A stretch of DNA of 36,001 nt from a virus: positions 1 to 36,001 of IMG/VR virus record IMGVR_UViG_3300035034_000931; one strand, 5' to 3'. The notes below the pieces were generated by a model. That model was not told where the DNA came from. It searched no databases and was given only the letters and a program-made list of their open reading frames with translations. The first letter of the stretch is position 1, and every line of letters begins with the position of its first letter. Shown here one piece after another: positions 31,598-36,001 of the stretch. Made by a program: the position numbers and the translations under genes.

Positions 31598-32386
31598 ATG
31601 GCCTTTATACGCAATAACATTAGGTATCGTTCTGCCGCGAGCAAAGCAATGGAAGGTTATTATAATTCCAAGGCTTTCATTCTGAATGAGCTTATCAATC
31701 CTGATAATGGCTTCAGTAGTACAGCCAAAGAGGTAGTGCTTCTTCTTTTTAACAAGCATACTGACTGGCTATCTTATTCGGAACACCTCCTGTTGGACAA
31801 GACTGTAATTGGCCAAGATGAAATTGATTCTATGCAGGTTAGTTTGGGTTCTATAGCAATAGCAATAAATAGAACTTTTAATGAGAACTCCGAAGTATTT
31901 GATTCTTTGTTCATTCGACATTGGACACATATTCATTACAATAACCTTAGAGTTATGAAATCTGCCCTGGCGGAAGCTGAAGGAATGCCTCAGATAATAG
32001 CATTTCCTTACGCTGCCGAATGTTTAGTTGAATACCTGAATACAACTTTGTTTGAAATTTACGAGTTAGACTGCCTTTTAGGATCCAACTTCGTAAAAGA
32101 ACAGACGACGTCCAATAACAGTCAGCCCGAAAAGCTTATTCTGTTTATTGATGACGGCTCACTGAGTCAACGTTCTGCGGAAAATAAACAACCCGAACTG
32201 GAACGTTTTACGTACTACGTCGATGAGTTAATCGACGAAGAAAAACGGTTTTGCGTAGAGGTTCGTGACTACTCATGCAGAGCCGAAAACGAACAAATAC
32301 GGGAACGTGCTTACGAGGAGGTGCGCCATCATCTAACAAATATGCCACAAATTAAAAGCTTCAATGTTGTTCGTCCTAACGAATAA
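31598..32386 (+). CDS. Hypothetical protein, 262 aa
   Basis: Last gene of the envelope cassette, three bases after the coiled-coil protein. The product is mostly helical and soluble, with no signal peptide or span and no motif I recognise. Residues 1-160 look like a helical bundle (MKSALAEAEGMPQIIAF near 121-137); 170-200 is polar; the last 60 are charged. It probably works with the cytoplasmic coiled coil before it, since they are co-transcribed and translationally close. GGGG about 8 bases upstream may serve as the ribosome site. Confidence 0.7.
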   Translation: MAFIRNNIRYRSAASKAMEGYYNSKAFILNELINPDNGFSSTAKEVVLLLFNKHTDWLSYSEHLLLDKTVIGQDEIDSMQVSLGSIAIAINRTFNENSEVFDSLFIRHWTHIHYNNLRVMKSALAEAEGMPQIIAFPYAAECLVEYLNTTLFEIYELDCLLGSNFVKEQTTSNNSQPEKLILFIDDGSLSQRSAENKQPELERFTYYVDELIDEEKRFCVEVRDYSCRAENEQIRERAYEEVRHHLTNMPQIKSFNVVRPNE

Positions 32387-32394
32387 TGCTTCTG

Positions 32395-32457
32395 TGTTTG
32401 TTAATTTAAGTATGCGATAATCGCATTATCGAATATAAATCTCTCGGAGAAATGAAT
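32395..32457 (+). promoter_or_regulatory. Leader of the fibre gene with two overlapping inverted repeats
   Basis: TGCGATAATCGCA (32413-32425) and GATAATCGCATTATC (32416-32430) are overlapping perfect inverted repeats with 6-bp arms. An AT-rich TATAAAT follows at 32434-32440. CGGAGA at 32445-32450 is spaced 7-8 bases before ATG 32458 but only 2 before ATG 32452, so 32458 is the likely start. This is the best promoter or operator candidate for the downstream fibre gene. Confidence 0.45.
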
Positions 32458-34158
32458 ATGCGCGTTAATGGTAACCTTAGTATTGTTGGTCAAATCAAAG
32501 ACCTGAAAGTTCATCAGCTTAGTGCTGATCCTGCATCACCAGTCCTGTCTCAGGTTTGGTTTAACTCTACAGACGCCGCTCTGCGGTATTACGACGGTGT
32601 AGCAGTTCAGACAATCGCCAAAGGCGGCAATCTGGAAAACTACCTGAAGCTGGATGGCACCTCAGCCATGACCGGCGAACTTACTCTGGCAAGCTCTGAT
32701 CAAAGTGCCGCTGCTGATACAAGCGCAGTGTCTAAAGGTCACCTCGACACTGTTGCTGGCACCAAGCAAGACAACATCACCGGTGCTGCTACCACAATCA
32801 CAAGTGCTGATCTTTCGGCCAGCAAGATTGCGGTAACTGACGCTTCTGGCAAAGTAGCTGCTACCACAACCGCAACTGCTGCTGAAGCTGAGTACCTGGC
32901 TGGTGTCACTTCTGCCATCCAAACCCAACTGGATAATAAAGAAGGCAGCATCGGCTACACCCCTGTAGACAAAGCTGGCGATACCATGAGTGGCAATCTG
33001 GCCATGAACGGTAATCTCGTTTCTGGTCTGGGCGCTCCTGTCAACGCAAATGACGCACTGCGTAAAGTTGACATGGACACTGCTCTGGCCGGTCTTGATT
33101 TCCAGCCGGACGTTCTGGAGCGTCAAACTGACGCAACCCTGGACCCGACTGCTACACCTACCGAAGGTGATCGTTACATCATCGGCGACGCGGCAGCCAT
33201 GAATGCCAACTTCGGCACCATCGCAGGTGTTGAGAACGGTGACATTGTAGAATACGACGGCAGTGCGTTCGTTGTTATCTATGACGTTTCTGTTTCTGGC
33301 GAAGGCGCCATCACTTGGAACCGTGCTCGTGATTCGTTCCAGTATTACAACGGCACCAACTGGTCTGACTTCGGTGGACTTGCTGGCGTAACTGCTGGTA
33401 TCGGTCTTGCGAAAGCTGGCAACAACATCTACGTTAACATGGGTGCTGGTGTTTCACAGCTGCCTACTGATGAAGTTGGTCTGGACCTGTACGCCGATGG
33501 TGGTCTGATCCTGTCACTTGACGGTGTTACTCCAAGCACTGACACTGCGGCCCAACTTTCTGTTCTGGCTGACAACTCCACGGTAGAAACTTCTGCTTCT
33601 GGTGTTCGTGTTAAAGCTTCCGGTGTAACCGAAGCCCACATCAACGGCTCTGCCGCGGGTGACGGCATCAATGGCGGCGACGGTACTGCACTGTCTGTTG
33701 CTACCGCTGCGGCTTCTGGCATCACTGTTGACGCTACTGGCGTTAGCGTTGATCGTGCTGAACTGCGTAACACCTTCCTGGGCCGTGATGGCGTAGAAGC
33801 AATGACCGGCGTTCTGAACCTTTCTGGTTCTGATCAATCCGCCGCAGGTGCTACTGCTGCTATCTCCAAAGGTCATCTGGATGCAGCACTGACTTCTCAG
33901 AGCACTGCTACTTCAGACCTGGAAACTCGCGTTGAAGCCGGCTACTTCGTGTACGACGGAACCGCCGCTGCCGCTACCTCACACACTGTAACTCACAACA
34001 TGGGTAACAAGTATGTTCAGGTAACTGTTGTCGATTCCACAGACGAGGTTGTTATTCCTGAGAGCATCGTTTACACCGACGCCAACAGCCTGACCGTGAC
34101 CTTCACGCAGTCTGCTACCTGTCGTGTAATTGTTACGGCTCTGAAGGCCGCTGCGTAA
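32458..34158 (+). CDS. Tail fibre protein with distinct codon use
   Basis: The 566-residue product has three fibre-shaft repeats with MTG or MSG followed by L-x-L or NLAMNG and a K-G-H-L-D or K-V-D-M-D (near residues 66-100, 172-205, 440-475), a middle beta domain (EGDRYIIGD to FQYYNGTNWSDFGG), and a C-terminal H-N domain (THNMGNKYVQVTV) like those at 29567, 34439 and 34890. Codons differ from neighbours: Leu is mostly CTG and many third positions are C or G, suggesting high expression or recent acquisition. It has its own inverted-repeat leader and a terminator right after, so it is an independent unit. It is Ala/Thr/Ser-rich. Confidence 0.82.
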   Translation: MRVNGNLSIVGQIKDLKVHQLSADPASPVLSQVWFNSTDAALRYYDGVAVQTIAKGGNLENYLKLDGTSAMTGELTLASSDQSAAADTSAVSKGHLDTVAGTKQDNITGAATTITSADLSASKIAVTDASGKVAATTTATAAEAEYLAGVTSAIQTQLDNKEGSIGYTPVDKAGDTMSGNLAMNGNLVSGLGAPVNANDALRKVDMDTALAGLDFQPDVLERQTDATLDPTATPTEGDRYIIGDAAAMNANFGTIAGVENGDIVEYDGSAFVVIYDVSVSGEGAITWNRARDSFQYYNGTNWSDFGGLAGVTAGIGLAKAGNNIYVNMGAGVSQLPTDEVGLDLYADGGLILSLDGVTPSTDTAAQLSVLADNSTVETSASGVRVKASGVTEAHINGSAAGDGINGGDGTALSVATAAASGITVDATGVSVDRAELRNTFLGRDGVEAMTGVLNLSGSDQSAAGATAAISKGHLDAALTSQSTATSDLETRVEAGYFVYDGTAAAATSHTVTHNMGNKYVQVTVVDSTDEVVIPESIVYTDANSLTVTFTQSATCRVIVTALKAAA

Positions 34159-34187
34159 TCTAAATTGATTGCAAAAGTGTCCTGAAA

Positions 34188-34222
34188 TGAAAAGGCGGGC
34201 ATCAAGTCCCGCCTTTTTTTTT
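34188..34222 (+). terminator. Strong rho-independent terminator after the fibre gene
   Basis: AAAAGGCGGG and CCCGCCTTTT form a 9-10 bp stem around an eight-base loop, followed by nine T residues. It lies about 30 bases after the fibre stop at 34158. The next gene's frame is open through it, which argues for a start at 34247. Confidence 0.9.
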
Positions 34223-34246
34223 GCTTACTCGCTGGAGAGTAAACAC

Positions 34247-34846
34247 ATGAAATCATTAGGTAATATAGACCTGCAAAACAACATGTTGTTGAATACAGTG
34301 TTGGAGCAGACTGAGAACTTTCCGGCTGAACCTAAGGTGGGTCAATTCATCTTCAAGGGACAGCGGGTTATGATTTGTATAGAGGTTGCCGAAGGGCTTC
34401 CGGTTTGGGCACCACTCAGTGCACCGCTCAATACGTTTATTCATGACCAAGCTCTGGCTGCAACAACCTGGACGGTAGACCACAACCTAAATACGTCACA
34501 CGTAATCGCACAGGTTGTAGATACAAACGGCAAACATGTAATACCGGATGAAGTTCAATGCAACTTCAACCAAACAATCGTCACTTTCGCACAAGCAGAA
34601 ACTGGTCGATTGGTTCTTATGATCGGTAACGAAGATGGTGTGCCTCGTAACAACTATTCCTACGAACAAGAGTTCGCAACTGAATCTACCACGTGGGTAG
34701 TCAGCCACATGTTAGGCTACAATCCGTTGATTCGAGTGTTCGTAGGTAACCAGGAAGTCCAGCCGTTGTCCATTGTACACGACGACCTGAACAATGCCAC
34801 GGTTACGTTCACCAACCCACAGACGGGCTATGTCCGCGCTGTTTAA
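34247..34846 (+). CDS. Fibre-associated protein with two H-N domains, 199 aa
   Basis: ATG 34247 has GGAGAG about 7 bases upstream; the frame is open from 34169 but that would run through the terminator. Residues 1-60 form a fibre-type N-terminal piece (NIDLQNNMLLN, then PKVGQFIFKGQRVMIC). Residues about 66-130 and 135-199 are two copies of the H-N domain (TTWTVDHNLN and TTWVVSHML), the C-terminal domain of the fibres at 28923 and 32458. It lies downstream of the terminator, so it needs its own promoter or leak-through. A tip or cap for the fibre is inferred. Confidence 0.75.
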   Translation: MKSLGNIDLQNNMLLNTVLEQTENFPAEPKVGQFIFKGQRVMICIEVAEGLPVWAPLSAPLNTFIHDQALAATTWTVDHNLNTSHVIAQVVDTNGKHVIPDEVQCNFNQTIVTFAQAETGRLVLMIGNEDGVPRNNYSYEQEFATESTTWVVSHMLGYNPLIRVFVGNQEVQPLSIVHDDLNNATVTFTNPQTGYVRAV

Positions 34847-34859
34847 GGAGGGCTGAACT

Positions 34860-35081
34860 ATGCCTATTGGAGTGTATAGCCATAATCACTACCAGGAAAC
34901 GGCTGCATTAAAGTGGACCGTTACTCACAACCTAGGAACATTTGCGCCTGTAGTTGACATTATCACCATGTATGAGGGTGTGTTGCAGAAAATAATCCCG
35001 CAGGCAGTCAAGATTATCGACAACCGTACCGTGGAAATATCTTTCTCTGTGGCACGTACTGGAACGGCTGCTGTACGGTAG
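34860..35081 (+). CDS. Single H-N domain protein, 73 aa
   Basis: AAGGAGG lies 8 bases before the ATG, a near-perfect ribosome site. The product is one free copy of the H-N domain (KWTVTHNLG at 18-26, then a strand pattern ending in VEISFSV), with a short leader. It follows the two-domain protein by 13 bases. A small fibre tip subunit or spare module from domain duplication is the simplest reading. Confidence 0.75.
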   Translation: MPIGVYSHNHYQETAALKWTVTHNLGTFAPVVDIITMYEGVLQKIIPQAVKIIDNRTVEISFSVARTGTAAVR

Positions 35082-35178
35082 TCGTAACTCTATACAAAAA
35101 CCGAGAGTATAAACCTTGCTACGAGATGTTCTTTGGCTTCGGCCGTCTAATCTAAGTGGCTACCTAGACAGGTGAGTT

Positions 35179-36001
35179 ATGGCCTACGATGTAACAGTAA
35201 GTAAAAAGAATATAGAGGTGCCGGTTGTAACTGCGCTTCCTGCTACCGTTGTTCCAAATGCACTACTGTATTTTAATGGAGACCTACAACGTGGTTCTTC
35301 CGATGGTGCACAATGGGGTGTTTTGTCTAGCCTGTATGGACTGTATGAATTTATATCCCACACGTTCACAACGGCGGGCTCCGCAGGAATATTCGGCCCT
35401 AGTTTAGCTCAGGTGCGAGCAGATTACGCAAACAAAGACTGGGCGCAAGATACGGAGTTTCTAACGACCAACAACGGCAAGCAGCGATGGACTGTTCCGA
35501 AAGATGGACGCTACAAGTTTGATGTTCGCGGATCGCAAGGCGGAAATTCGTACGACAGAAGCAATGGTGTAGTTACAGGCGGCCGAGGCGCTCGCATGGT
35601 CGGAGAGTTTGATCTACTCGCAGGACAGGTAATAGAAATGCTTGTCGGACAGCGAGGCATAAATAACTACAATAACTCTAGCGGTGCGGGTGGCGGTGGA
35701 GGCTCCTCCGTTTTTAATCTATCAACGACTACTTTGATGGCTGTAGCCGGTGGCGGTGGTGGTGCAGGAGATAGATCACTCTTCAGTTACGCACACGGCA
35801 CTGTTAATGTCAATGGACGCTCTGGTTCATCCTATTCAAGCTCTGACGGCGGCGGCGCAGGCGGCGTTAACGGGCAAGGCGGCAATAGTAGTAATTACAC
35901 TGGCGGCGGCGGCGGCTGGTTATCTGCAGGTGAGGATGATATCGCAAAAGGCGGTGAAGCTTTAAGCCTCTCGGGCATCGGCGGCGCTAGATATTCCAAC
36001 G
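35179..36001 (+). CDS. Glycine-rich adhesin-like protein (partial, runs off window)
   Basis: ATG 35179 with AGGTGA about 5 bases upstream opens a frame that stays open to the window edge (274 codons). Residues 60-100 hold FTTAGSAGIFGPSLAQ and then a D-W; RWTVPKDGRYKFDVRGSQGG (115-134) and LLAGQVIEMLVGQRG (154-168) follow, then GGGGGSS, AVAGGGGGAGD and later GGGGGW. This layout matches glycine-rich beta-sandwich domains of phage adhesins and of the ALK-type glycine-rich fold, where poly-Gly helices pack beside a beta core. Residues 1-60 would be the attachment region. A receptor-binding adhesin is likely but its end is missing. The 97 bases before it hold only the ribosome site and no gene I can support. 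Confidence 0.75.
   Translation, partial: MAYDVTVSKKNIEVPVVTALPATVVPNALLYFNGDLQRGSSDGAQWGVLSSLYGLYEFISHTFTTAGSAGIFGPSLAQVRADYANKDWAQDTEFLTTNNGKQRWTVPKDGRYKFDVRGSQGGNSYDRSNGVVTGGRGARMVGEFDLLAGQVIEMLVGQRGINNYNNSSGAGGGGGSSVFNLSTTTLMAVAGGGGGAGDRSLFSYAHGTVNVNGRSGSSYSSSDGGGAGGVNGQGGNSSNYTGGGGGWLSAGEDDIAKGGEALSLSGIGGARYSN

Noticed and set aside
32434-32440. TATAAAT as a T4-type late promoter
   Set aside because: The sequence resembles the T4 late element, but other gene leaders in the window do not carry it, so a single AT-rich match is not enough.
32662-33126. Open minus-strand frame of 154 codons
   Set aside because: It is antisense to a fibre gene with strong codon bias, lacks a ribosome site and shows no family features.
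35123-35155. Nine-codon frame between the H-N domain gene and the glycine-rich adhesin
   Set aside because: It is too short, with only a chance GAG before the ATG, to support as a gene.

Overview
This window is a piece of the structural and nucleotide-metabolism part of a large contractile-tailed phage (myovirus-type) that probably infects a Gram-negative host. The evidence is a run of baseplate and tail-tip families (PAAR tip protein, gp25-like wedge protein, gp6/baseplate-J-like protein), many tail fibre and collagen-like proteins, phage-style nucleotide and DNA enzymes, dense packing with 1-4 nt gene overlaps, and consistent Shine-Dalgarno leaders. A secreted protein and two bitopic membrane proteins fit a host with a periplasm. 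I cannot name the phage or the host from sequence alone.

Layout. (1) 1-5950, rightward: the end of an upstream gene, a SleB-type cell-wall hydrolase, a Nudix hydrolase ending at a clear rho-independent terminator, two PD-(D/E)XK nuclease-like proteins (one MmcB-like), a GNAT-like protein, a zinc-ribbon microprotein, a gene whose reading frame is broken by TAA at its sixth codon, and thymidylate kinase. (2) 5962-7683: a protein with all five catalytic residues of type IB topoisomerases. (3) 7745-9356: a small fibre module with a C1q/TNF-like jelly-roll protein. (4) 9339-12662, leftward: thymidylate synthase split by a group I intron that encodes an I-TevI-like GIY-YIG endonuclease, followed by two unknown genes. 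The intron boundaries can be set at single-base level from P1 and protein continuity. (5) 12690-12727: a perfect inverted repeat in the divergent promoter region. (6) 12760-21859, rightward: PAAR tip, gp25-like, gp6/J-like, a 1246-residue tail protein with about seven Ig-like repeats, a zinc-ribbon microprotein, a 773-residue tail-collar type fibre, and an unknown protein. (7) 21861-28882: four paralogous collagen-like proteins interleaved with another zinc microprotein, a 1110-residue modular adhesin-like protein, a small paralogue of its N-terminus and a fibre-assembly-like protein. (8) 28923-29771: a fibre protein. (9) 29782-32386: a tight four-gene cassette with a secreted binding-protein-like product, two bitopic membrane proteins facing opposite ways and an unknown soluble protein. 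(10) 32458-36001: a fibre gene with conspicuously different codon use, a strong terminator, two small proteins sharing its C-terminal domain, and the start of a glycine-rich adhesin that runs off the window.

How they fit together. The baseplate cluster builds the hub/wedge and tip. The fibre and collagen clusters supply a diverse host-binding apparatus built by duplicating a few modules (collagen stalk with a common N-terminal head, an H-N motif C-terminal domain, a DWYLYR domain, a W-x-V-R mini-repeat). Thymidylate synthase and thymidylate kinase serve phage dTTP supply. The features most worth following up are the conserved cysteine at triplet 10 of all four collagen stalks, the envelope cassette at 29782-32386, the phage topoisomerase IB, and the stop codon at 3575.
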